A stretch of DNA of 64,000 nt from Spirosoma foliorum (GTDB taxonomy: Bacteria; Bacteroidota; Bacteroidia; Cytophagales; Spirosomataceae), in NCBI RefSeq assembly GCF_014117325.1, contig NZ_CP059732.1, forward strand, positions 3,671,001 to 3,735,000, in the 5' to 3' direction. The notes under the pieces were generated by a model that saw nothing but the letters and a program-made list of their open reading frames with translations, made no database searches and was not told the DNA's origin. The position numbers and the translations under genes are program-made. Below are positions 25,833 through 33,578 of the stretch, one piece after another. Each line of letters opens with the position of its first letter. The first letter of the stretch is position 1.

Positions 25833-25848
25833 CTTGCCAAATGGCAAG
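25833..25848 (+). promoter_or_regulatory. Putative Crp/Fnr-family operator (site 2)
   Basis: CTTGCCAAATGGCAAG, with perfect 7-bp arms around AA, starting 5 nt after the regulator's stop codon. Its centre is 29.5 nt before GAACTTTG (25870-25877), a one-off -7 element for the SDR gene at 25902. That places the site where class-II activators bind. Confidence 0.72.
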
Positions 25849-25901
25849 TTTCGTCCCGACGACGCTTCTGAACTTTGCAACGTCATTAAAAAAATCAACG
25901 T

Positions 25902-26837
25902 ATGCAAACAATCATCATCACAGGGGCAACCAGCGGTATCGGGTATGAATGCGCTCTGGAGTTAGCCAGAATGGCACCGGATAAACAGCTTATTATTCCC
26001 TGCCGAAACTTACAATCGGGACAAAAAGTCGTCAAAAAAATACAGCAGCAGACTAATCATCAGCACGTCATCTGTATGCCGCTGGATTTGGAATCTCTTC
26101 AATCTGTTCGCGAATTTGTCCAGTTATTTTCGGAGCAACCTCATCGCGGGTTGGTTGCTTTGCTCAATAATGCAGGCATTCAGCATGCCGACGAAACCCG
26201 GTCTACCCGAGACGGGTTTGAGGCTACGTTTGGGGTAAATCACCTGGCTCCCTTTTACCTGACGTTGCTGCTTTTACCTTTTATGAGCGCCGGGAGTAGC
26301 ATTACCTTCACGGCCAGTGGCACGCACGATCCGAAGCAGACAACAGGCATGCCCACTCCTGTTTATACAAGCGCTGAGCAATTAGCCTATCCAGCCAAAA
26401 CGAACGAAAGCCCTGTAGCGGTTGGCCAAAAACGGTATACAACCTCGAAGCTGTGCAATGTGCTGACCACGTATGCGTTGCAGAAACGCATAGAAAAACT
26501 CAACATCCGGGTTAATGCTTTCGACCCAGGCTTCGTTCCCGGAACGGGTTTAGCCCGAAGCTATTCCCCATTTTTGAAATTCATTTCCAATTACATTTTT
26601 AAACTTCTGATTCTACTTCATCCAAACGTGCATACGGCTCGACAGTCGGGAAAAAACCTGGCGAACCTGGCTTATGGAGATGCTTACAAAGCGTATACTG
26701 GGAAGTATTTTGAAGGGAAAAAAGAGATACCATCTTCGGAAGATTCCTACCGGCAGGATTTACAGAAAGAACTTTGGGAAACGTCACTAAAACTTACTGG
26801 AATCAAACCAGAACAGACGTCGATTCCGCTGCCATAG
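25902..26837 (+). CDS. Short-chain dehydrogenase (retinol dehydrogenase/protochlorophyllide reductase-like)
   Basis: 311-aa SDR with TGATSGIGYECALELARMAP, NNAGIQHADETRSTRDGFEA, FGVNHLAPFYLTLLLLPFM, and catalytic KRYTTSKLCNVLTTYAL. This pattern fits the retinol-dehydrogenase-like branch rather than the classical SDRs at 23278 and 24139. The substrate is unknown. The palindrome upstream points to control by the Crp/Fnr-family regulator just before it. Confidence 0.9.
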   Translation: MQTIIITGATSGIGYECALELARMAPDKQLIIPCRNLQSGQKVVKKIQQQTNHQHVICMPLDLESLQSVREFVQLFSEQPHRGLVALLNNAGIQHADETRSTRDGFEATFGVNHLAPFYLTLLLLPFMSAGSSITFTASGTHDPKQTTGMPTPVYTSAEQLAYPAKTNESPVAVGQKRYTTSKLCNVLTTYALQKRIEKLNIRVNAFDPGFVPGTGLARSYSPFLKFISNYIFKLLILLHPNVHTARQSGKNLANLAYGDAYKAYTGKYFEGKKEIPSSEDSYRQDLQKELWETSLKLTGIKPEQTSIPLP

Positions 26838-26930
26838 CCCTTTTATTGAGGAAATCTGAGGCTAGTTCTTTACTTTCCCTGCCCCCTCTCCTTATTTCAA
26901 GGGGAAGGATCAGGGTAAACAACACGAAAA

Positions 26931-28628
26931 CTAAAATCCAGCCGCCTGCCCGTCTTTTCTCGACTCGGTAGCACCGTGATAAACTTTATTTTTGGCATCA
27001 TACATAATGGCCTGATAGCCACCGTAACCACCAAAGCCATAGCCTATTTTATGCCCCTTACGCATCAGGTCGCGGATGGTTTCGTACGGATAGCCTGATT
27101 CCAGGGTAATCTGGCCTGAATCGACCATTTTTTCGCCCGTTGGCTCCGATGACCCCTGGTGATCGATACGGGGAGCGTCGCCCGCTTCCTGTGGGTTCAT
27201 GCCGAAATCGATCATGTTCATAATGATCTCAACATGACCTAAAGGTTGAAAGCTTCCGCCCATTACGCCAAAGCTCATAAATGGCTGGCCATCTTTGGTA
27301 ATAAACGCCGGAATAATGGTCTGAAACGGACGTTTATGTGGGGCAAACGTATTATTCTGCCCCTCAATCAAGCTATACAATTCCCCCCGATCCTGGAACA
27401 TAAATCCAAGCCCGTCGGCCACCATGCCTGATCCGAAGCCCCGGTAATTACTTTGAATGAGCGAAACCATGTTTCCTTCTTCATCTGCTACGGTTAAGTA
27501 GATAGTATCACCCTGCCGCAGCGCTGGATTACCAGCATCGACACGACTGGCCGCCCGATTCGGGTCGATGAGTTTACGACGTTCGGCTGCGTACGATTTG
27601 CTGATCAGCTCATTCACTGGGATTTTCGCGAATGCGGGGTCGGCATAGTATTTGGCGCGATCTTCGAAGGCTAACTTTTTAGCTTCTACAAACTGATGAA
27701 TGTGTTCTGAACTACCCCAGGCTACTTTCGAGAAATCGTAAGGTTCCAGCAGGTTCAGCATCTGCAACGTTGCAATTCCCTGACTGTTTGGTGGCAATTC
27801 CCATACATCATAGCCCCGATAATTGGTCGAAACCGGCTCAACCCATTCGGAGGTATGATCGGCTAAGTCTTTCGCGCTCAGGAAGCCACCAACTTTTTTC
27901 ATGAAGGCATCAATTGTCTGAGCAATTTCACCCTTGTAGAACGCATCCCGACCACCTTTCGCAATTTTTTCCAGTGTATTGGCCAGGGCCGGATTTTTAA
28001 AGATTTCCCCTCGTTTAGGAGCTGCTCCAGTGGGGGCATACGTTTCCTTCACGTTTGGGTATTTACCGAAACGTGCAACCATGGAAGCCCAGTAAACAGA
28101 CGCTTCATCGTGAACAGGATAGCCCTCACGAGCGTAGCGAATAGCATGGGAGAGGATTTTAGGCATGGGCGTTTTCCCAAAACGCTTATGTAACTCAAAC
28201 CAACCATCTACACAACCGGGTGTTGATACGGGCAAAGGGCCATCTGATGGAATATGGGTTAGCCCCCGTTTCTGAAATTCGGCCAATGTCAGGCTATATG
28301 GCGATCGTCCCGATGCATTCAGCCCGTAGAGTTTTTTTGTTTTGGCATCCCAGACAATGGCGAACAGATCACCGCCAATACCATTTACGTGTGGTTCAAC
28401 CAGCCCTTCCATAGCATTGGCCGCAATTGCTGCATCAATCGCGTTACCTCCCGATCGGAGCACATCAAGACCTGCCTGAGTCGATAGTGGGTGCGATGTA
28501 CAGACCATGCCGTGCTGCGCCATCACAACCGAACGAGTAGCGAACGCTTTACCCAAAAGTCGGTCCTGGGCGACTGTGGACGTGGCTAGACTAAGTAGAA
28601 AACAGAAGAGGAGTACGTTTTTTTTCAT
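26931..28628 (-). CDS. Gamma-glutamyltransferase family protein, exported
   Basis: N-terminal-nucleophile hydrolase of 565 aa that in this family cleaves itself and transfers or hydrolyses gamma-glutamyl groups, e.g. from glutathione. The leader is MKKNVLLFCFLLSLATSTVA. Family marks are GGNAIDAAIAANAMEGLVEP and NGIGGDLFAIVWD. The predicted autocleavage Thr lies in RQGDTIYLTVADEEGNMVSL, and the small subunit has FGVMGGSFQPLGHVEIIMNM. The frame extends to 28685, but the ATG at 28628 gives the signal peptide. An insertion sequence lies 92 bp upstream and may affect its expression. Confidence 0.92.
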   Translation of the reverse strand: MKKNVLLFCFLLSLATSTVAQDRLLGKAFATRSVVMAQHGMVCTSHPLSTQAGLDVLRSGGNAIDAAIAANAMEGLVEPHVNGIGGDLFAIVWDAKTKKLYGLNASGRSPYSLTLAEFQKRGLTHIPSDGPLPVSTPGCVDGWFELHKRFGKTPMPKILSHAIRYAREGYPVHDEASVYWASMVARFGKYPNVKETYAPTGAAPKRGEIFKNPALANTLEKIAKGGRDAFYKGEIAQTIDAFMKKVGGFLSAKDLADHTSEWVEPVSTNYRGYDVWELPPNSQGIATLQMLNLLEPYDFSKVAWGSSEHIHQFVEAKKLAFEDRAKYYADPAFAKIPVNELISKSYAAERRKLIDPNRAASRVDAGNPALRQGDTIYLTVADEEGNMVSLIQSNYRGFGSGMVADGLGFMFQDRGELYSLIEGQNNTFAPHKRPFQTIIPAFITKDGQPFMSFGVMGGSFQPLGHVEIIMNMIDFGMNPQEAGDAPRIDHQGSSEPTGEKMVDSGQITLESGYPYETIRDLMRKGHKIGYGFGGYGGYQAIMYDAKNKVYHGATESRKDGQAAGF

Positions 28629-28719
28629 AAAGAGGTTGTATGAAGTTCTAAACGATTGTGCCACAGTTGATAGGCCGTGGTACAAGATAACGAAATGCTT
28701 ATTTTCTGACAGGATTTAC

Positions 28720-30149
28720 ACTTGACTTTAGCCTTTAAGCAGAAGCTCGCTGGGGCTTTGGTATGTAGATTTGGGTCGCCAAACTCTTATCCATATGCCT
28801 ACACTACCCAGCGAGTTTCTGACTGTAATACTACCTTATGCAAGGTTGTTTTGCAAACGTGTTTTTGTCAATGTCCAGCTCTTGCTCACCGGGGCCATAT
28901 TAACCCCTGGCAAGCGAACCGTCAGCTCCGTGCTGCGTATTATGGGGCAGGCCAGTACCAAAGCCTTCCATAAGTACCATCGAGTGCTGAGTCAAGTCGA
29001 GTGGTCAACTTTGCAAGCCAGCCGGATTTTGTTGACCCAACTCGTGGGCATGTTTGTCGGTCAGGGGCCTGTGGTGGTGGGTATTGATGAGACCTTAGAA
29101 CGGCGATGGGGTAAATCCATCAAAGCCAAGGGTATCTATCGGGATGCAGTCCGTAGTAGTGAGAAGTACGTGGTCAAATGTAGTGGGTTGCGGTGGGTAA
29201 GCGTAATGATCTTGTGCCGCATCGAGTGGGCCAAACGGGTCTGGGCCTTACCCTTCCTGACGGCACTGGCTCCCTCTCAAGCCTATTATGCCCAGAAGGC
29301 GCGTACTCATAAAACGCTCACCGACTGGGCTAGACAGTTGCTTTTGCAAGTGAAGCGATGGCTTCCTGATCGTCAGATAGTTGCCGTGGGGGACAGTAGC
29401 TATGCCGTGATTGATTTACTGCTGGCACTGCAAGGACAGGTAAGCCTGATTAGTCGCCTACGCTTAGATGCGGCCCTATATGGGCCAATTCCGGTTCGGC
29501 CACCAGGGCAACGAGGGCGGAATCGGCTTAAAGGCGATCGCTTACCTACACTGCCAATGGTAGGCAACGACAGGACTACTGTTTGGCAAAAACTGGTGGT
29601 AGGAGATTGGTACGGGGGACATTCGCAAGCGGTGGAGTACTGTACAAGTACCGCTCTTTGGTATCACGGGGGCAAAAAGCCGCTTGCTATTCGATGGGTA
29701 TTGGTACGTCTGGATGGTCAACTAACGGGTCTGGTTAGTAATGATGCCTCCCTGAGTGGGGAGCAGATGATTAGCTATTTTGTGCGCAGGTGGTCGATGG
29801 AAACCACGTTTGCTTTAGTGCGGTCGCATTTGGGGGTGGAGACCCAACGGCAGTGGAGTGATCGGGCCATTGCTCGCACTACGCCGGTGTTGCTGGGCTT
29901 GTTTTCGGTGGTGAGCTTGGTGGCTAATAGGCTTGAAGGAAAGAGTTTGTTAGAGAGCCAGATAAGTAGTTGGTATGAGAAAAAGCAGCCAACTTTTAGT
30001 GATGCATTGGCTTGTGTACGCAGGTATTTATGGGTAGAAATGAATTTTTCGATCTCTGGATCAGAGGTTGTCCACGTAAAAATGAGCCAACAGCAGTACC
30101 AGTTATGGCAGGAAGCCTTAGCTTGGGCAGCATAAGGCTAAAGTCAAGT
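28720..30149 (+). mobile_element. Complete insertion sequence (IS4/IS701-like, DDE transposase), 1430 bp
   Basis: Perfect 16-bp terminal inverted repeats, ACTTGACTTTAGCCTT at 28720-28735 and its complement at 30134-30149, bracket a single transposase gene. A 3-bp direct repeat TAC flanks it (28717-28719 and 30150-30152). Intact ends, gene and duplication suggest recent insertion. Confidence 0.92.
28795..30135 (+). CDS. DDE transposase of the insertion sequence
   Basis: 446-aa transposase. The first catalytic Asp is in GPVVVGIDETLERRWGKSIK, followed by AKGIYRDAVRSSEKYVVK and WALPFLTALAPS. The second lies in WLPDRQIVAVGDSSYAVIDL, and the late Glu probably in SYFVRRWSMETTFALVRSHL. This pattern is typical of the IS701-like branch of the IS4 superfamily; the branch is my judgement. 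The frame opens at a TTG (28771), but the ATG at 28795 matches the usual start (MPTLPSEFL). No frameshift is visible, so it is probably active. Confidence 0.9.
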   Translation: MPTLPSEFLTVILPYARLFCKRVFVNVQLLLTGAILTPGKRTVSSVLRIMGQASTKAFHKYHRVLSQVEWSTLQASRILLTQLVGMFVGQGPVVVGIDETLERRWGKSIKAKGIYRDAVRSSEKYVVKCSGLRWVSVMILCRIEWAKRVWALPFLTALAPSQAYYAQKARTHKTLTDWARQLLLQVKRWLPDRQIVAVGDSSYAVIDLLLALQGQVSLISRLRLDAALYGPIPVRPPGQRGRNRLKGDRLPTLPMVGNDRTTVWQKLVVGDWYGGHSQAVEYCTSTALWYHGGKKPLAIRWVLVRLDGQLTGLVSNDASLSGEQMISYFVRRWSMETTFALVRSHLGVETQRQWSDRAIARTTPVLLGLFSVVSLVANRLEGKSLLESQISSWYEKKQPTFSDALACVRRYLWVEMNFSISGSEVVHVKMSQQQYQLWQEALAWAA

Positions 30150-30191
30150 TACAGGATAAAACAAGATTTCTTTTCGCTACTTAATTCAGTT

Positions 30192-30845
30192 TCATCCTGT
30201 AAATCCTGTCGATAAATATCGTTTTCGGGCTTGCCGCCAGATGAAATACACAATGGCACCTACACAAATAACGCTGGGTAGAATCTGGCTATACGGTTTA
30301 TACTGAGACAACACCGTACCTGAAAAGGCAGAAAGAAGCGCGCTATAGGCTGATAGCATTTTGTAAATATGTTCGTACAACCACCAGGTTTTGAGTCGCT
30401 GGTAGAGCCAGAAGTACTTTAGCAAATCGTATCCTGCAACGAGTACTAAGGCCGATAAGGTTGGGTAAACGACTGCCGGAGACCAGTTGCCACCAGCCAA
30501 TTGCATCGAAATCAAATACAATCCACCGGCTATTAGAACACCGAACGCAATGACGATATCGAGAGGAGAAGATGGGCGTTCGCGAAGCTGGACAGCGCGA
30601 TAACCTGAATAACCCACGTAGCCGCCTAACAGGGTTAGAATGACTAAAAAAGAACTTGATCGAAAAAAGAGAACCCCGGTTAAAGCCGTTCCAACAACGA
30701 TAGTGAAGACATAGAGAAAGTAACGACCGTAGCGAATGTGCTGCCGGGATTGGTTTTGATAAGCAAGGGCGACTAAGCCGATGAGCAGGCCAATGGTGCC
30801 GAAAAGTACGTGAACACCAACATTGAGCGCGTGAAGCGTTTGCAT
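30192..30845 (-). CDS. Multi-pass membrane protein (unknown function)
   Basis: 217-aa protein with about seven hydrophobic segments, beginning ALNVGVHVLFGTIGLLIGLV with a conserved-looking His in the first. I do not recognise a characterised family; the helix pattern resembles DUF2306-like or cytochrome b561-like proteins, but I would not assign it. The last codons (STGFTG and stop) come from the right arm of the palindromic repeat at 30194-30210, so the repeat has been taken into the reading frame or marks the 3' end. Confidence 0.75.
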   Translation of the reverse strand: MQTLHALNVGVHVLFGTIGLLIGLVALAYQNQSRQHIRYGRYFLYVFTIVVGTALTGVLFFRSSSFLVILTLLGGYVGYSGYRAVQLRERPSSPLDIVIAFGVLIAGGLYLISMQLAGGNWSPAVVYPTLSALVLVAGYDLLKYFWLYQRLKTWWLYEHIYKMLSAYSALLSAFSGTVLSQYKPYSQILPSVICVGAIVYFIWRQARKRYLSTGFTG

Positions 30846-30944
30846 GAAAACAGGACTCCGGGATTAGTGAATTGGCGGAGTGTTTTCAAAATTGACCTCA
30901 GAAAAAACCAGGCAAAAGACAAACGTGACTAGATCCGGTTGCCT

Positions 30945-30965
30945 GTGACGAAAGCCGTTCGTCAC
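30945..30965. promoter_or_regulatory. Palindrome upstream of the LytTR membrane regulator
   Basis: GTGACGAA and TTCGTCAC form perfect 8-bp arms around 5 nt, 42 bp before the start at 31007 and 100 bp from the divergent gene. Candidate operator for one or both genes. Confidence 0.45.
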
Positions 30966-31006
30966 GGAGTTGGTGGTGTTGCTAATTCCAGGTCGTAAAT
31001 TGCCTC

Positions 31007-31759
31007 ATGCAACGGCCACGACTTCTGGATCATTTCCTCATTCGCAACCTGCTTGGGTTGGGAGCCTTATTGGCTGTCCACTACCTCACCGACTTTTATG
31101 CGATTGAACAGCGACCGGGATTTTCAAAAGTGTCGCCTTATTTATACCTGCTGTTGCTCTATGGCTGGATCGTTTTCCATAACCGCATTCTGTTTGATCG
31201 ACTGTTCCTGCACGATAAAAAAGGAATGTATTTTGGCTGGCTATTTCTATTGATGGTGCTCGGTTCGTTCAACATGAATTTCATTCTGCACACCGAGTTC
31301 AACATTCCGAGATCATTGCCGTTTCTGGTCAATTATTGGGTGTATACCGTAACGGGCTTAGGGGTTTTCGTCACCTATCGCTACCTGACTAGTCGTGCGG
31401 AAACGATTATTCAGCCAATTGTGTCAACAGTGCCGCGCATAGAAGAGACGGGTTATTTTTCCTGTATGATCGATGGAAGTCGCCAGAACATTGCCTATGC
31501 AGACATTCAGTACATTGAAAGCCTCGAAAACTACCTGAAGATTTTTACAAAGCAGAAAGTCTATATCACCCGCCTGACTCTGAAAGAAGCTGAGGAGCGA
31601 CTACCGAAACGACAGTTTATTCGCATTAGTCGGTCGTATATTGTACATCTGACTCAAGTTGAGAAACGAGAGCCAGATGCATTCTGGATTGGTTCAAAAG
31701 AATTGCGTATTGGCCGAGTCTATAAACGCTACGTTATGGAGCAATTGGCTGGCGAATAA
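31007..31759 (+). CDS. Membrane-bound LytTR transcriptional regulator
   Basis: 250-aa protein with no receiver domain. Four hydrophobic segments in residues 1-135 (LGALLAVHYLTDFYA, YLYLLLLYGWIVF, GWLFLLMVLGSFNMNFIL, LVNYWVYTVTGLGVFVTY) are fused to a C-terminal LytTR DNA-binding domain (~150-250: YFSCMIDGSRQNIAYADIQY, FIRISRSYIVHLTQVEKREP). It is a one-component, membrane-tethered regulator whose signal is unknown. It is convergent with mqo, separated by a hairpin terminator. Confidence 0.88.
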   Translation: MQRPRLLDHFLIRNLLGLGALLAVHYLTDFYAIEQRPGFSKVSPYLYLLLLYGWIVFHNRILFDRLFLHDKKGMYFGWLFLLMVLGSFNMNFILHTEFNIPRSLPFLVNYWVYTVTGLGVFVTYRYLTSRAETIIQPIVSTVPRIEETGYFSCMIDGSRQNIAYADIQYIESLENYLKIFTKQKVYITRLTLKEAEERLPKRQFIRISRSYIVHLTQVEKREPDAFWIGSKELRIGRVYKRYVMEQLAGE

Positions 31760-31762
31760 AAA

Positions 31763-31797
31763 ACTCCTGTTGCTATCCAACTAGAAGCAACAGGAGT
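31763..31797 (-). terminator. Terminator between LytTR gene and mqo
   Basis: ACTCCTGTTGCT (31763-31774) and AGCAACAGGAGT (31786-31797) with an 11-nt loop. On the minus strand the stem is followed by a T-run (from AATAAAAAA), so it is a good terminator for mqo and possibly bidirectional. Confidence 0.8.
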
Positions 31798-31820
31798 AAC
31801 TCAAAGTTTCTTACACGAAT

Positions 31821-33353
31821 TTACTGCGATACTTCACTGGTATACTCGTACGTGCCTAAACCTAGCACTTCGCTCGTTTGTTTACGAAGTTCCTTGCCGA
31901 GTTCTGGGTTATTGGCCAAAATCTGACCGTAACTGGGGATCATTTCTTTCAATTTAGCTTGCCACACTTCGGTTGCCAGTTTTTCGGGGAAACAACGTTT
32001 TAGTAAGTCGAGCATGATCGAAACCGCCGTTGATGCACCGGGCGAGGCACCCAGCAGAGCCGCAATACTGCCATCGGCAGCACTTACGACTTCGGTACCG
32101 AATTCCAGTACGCCCCCTTCATGTTCGTCTTTCTTGATAACCTGTACGCGCTGACCGGCAATTTCCAACTCCCAATCCTCTAGTTTAGCATCTGGGTAAT
32201 ATTCTTTCAAGGCGTTCAGTCGATCTTCCGGCGATTGCATAACCTGCTGAATGAGGTAACGCGTCAGGGGAACATTGTGCAGACCAGCCATCAGCATCGG
32301 AGCCATATTGCTCAACTGAATGGATTTTGGCAGGTCTAAATAAGAACCGCTTTTCAGGAATTTGGTCGAAAAACCAGCGTATGGTCCGAATAGCAATTCG
32401 CGTTTTCCATCAATCATACGGGTATCCAGGTGCGGCACCGACATTGGGGGAGCACCCACCGACGCTTTGCCGTATACTTTTGCCTGATGCCGTTCAACCA
32501 CTTCCCGATTTACACACTTAAGCCACTGGCCGCTTACTGGGAAACCACCAAAACCCCGACTTTCGGGAATATCTGACTTTTCGAGCAGTCGCAACGAACC
32601 ACCACCGGCACCAATGAACAGGAAGTCGGTCTGGATTTCACGCTCCTGGTTCGTTGTTACATTCTCGACCTTCAGTTTCCAGCCGCCGAGCGATTTGGAA
32701 CGCCATAGATCGCGAACATCGTGGGCAAAGTACAGATGAACCCCCGGCATATCATAGAGCCGACGGAACATAGCGCGGGTCAATGCACCAAAATTTACGT
32801 CGGTACCGATGTCCATACGCGTTGCGGCCACGGGCTGTGCCGGGTCGCGATCTTCCATAACGATCGGCATCCAGTCGGCTAGTTGGGCCGGATCTTCGGA
32901 ATACTGCATTCCGTGGAAGAGATAATTCTGCTGAAGCGCATCAAACCGTTTGCGGAGATACTCTACATTGTCGGTACCCCACACAAAGCTCATATGCGGA
33001 ATAGACCGGATGAAGTTAGGCGCGTCATGCAGAAAACCCTGTTGAATCAGATACGACCAAAACTGCTTCGACTGCTCGAACGACTCAGCAATTTTAATTG
33101 CTTTAGCGGGATCGATAGAGCCGTCTTCTTTTTCTGGCGTATAATTCAGTTCGCAGAAGGCCGAGTGGCCGGTGCCTGCATTGTTCCAGGCGTCGGAACT
33201 CTCGGCGGCTGCGCTATCTAAGCGCTCGTAAATGTCAATGGTCAGGTCGGGTTGCAGTTCTTTCAGCAACACGCCCAGGGTAGCACTCATAATACCAGCT
33301 CCGATTAACACAACATCGGGGCCTTTTTCGGTAGATTTTTTGCGTTTCGCCAT
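31821..33353 (-). CDS. mqo: Malate:quinone oxidoreductase
   Basis: 510-aa FAD enzyme that oxidises malate to oxaloacetate and passes electrons to the quinone pool at the inner membrane. The FAD-binding start is VVLIGAGIMSATLGVLLKEL. Family marks include SDAWNNAGTGHSAFCELNYT, FVWGTDNVEYLRKRFDAL, GGFPVSGQWLKC and the C-terminal AALLGASPGASTAVSIMLDL. Full length. It is a single gene with a convergent terminator; the 225-bp upstream gap (33354-33578) shows nothing further. Confidence 0.96.
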   Translation of the reverse strand: MAKRKKSTEKGPDVVLIGAGIMSATLGVLLKELQPDLTIDIYERLDSAAAESSDAWNNAGTGHSAFCELNYTPEKEDGSIDPAKAIKIAESFEQSKQFWSYLIQQGFLHDAPNFIRSIPHMSFVWGTDNVEYLRKRFDALQQNYLFHGMQYSEDPAQLADWMPIVMEDRDPAQPVAATRMDIGTDVNFGALTRAMFRRLYDMPGVHLYFAHDVRDLWRSKSLGGWKLKVENVTTNQEREIQTDFLFIGAGGGSLRLLEKSDIPESRGFGGFPVSGQWLKCVNREVVERHQAKVYGKASVGAPPMSVPHLDTRMIDGKRELLFGPYAGFSTKFLKSGSYLDLPKSIQLSNMAPMLMAGLHNVPLTRYLIQQVMQSPEDRLNALKEYYPDAKLEDWELEIAGQRVQVIKKDEHEGGVLEFGTEVVSAADGSIAALLGASPGASTAVSIMLDLLKRCFPEKLATEVWQAKLKEMIPSYGQILANNPELGKELRKQTSEVLGLGTYEYTSEVSQ

Positions 33354-33578
33354 GATATAATTTGGCAGGTATGTATTCGTCTATTACTTACAAAATTGGC
33401 AGGCAGCTTGTTCCGCAAATTTCGATAAAATAGGATATTTTCCAGTTATTTAACCTGAAAGATGGCGAAGTGTTGAACTTTTTTTTGATATGATATTTAA
33501 TAAATCCTGTTTTATCGTGAAGTTGTTAAAATTTCCTTTTATGAACTGCCTGCCTGAAAACCCCGTTCGAAGGCTGAT

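Larger units (their letters stand above)
28708..30210. repeat. Palindromic repeat split by the insertion sequence
   Basis: Left part GACAGGATTTAC (28708-28719) and right part from TACAGGAT (30150) join, after removal of the IS and one TAC, into GACAGGATTTACAGGAT. That is the exact reverse complement of 30194-30210. The right arm lies inside the 3' end of the membrane-protein gene at 30192. Confidence 0.88.

Noticed and set aside
22293..26837. Biosynthetic gene cluster suggested by several oxidoreductases and regulators
   Set aside because: No core synthase (PKS, NRPS, terpene) or tailoring set; independent small regulator/SDR units explain it better.
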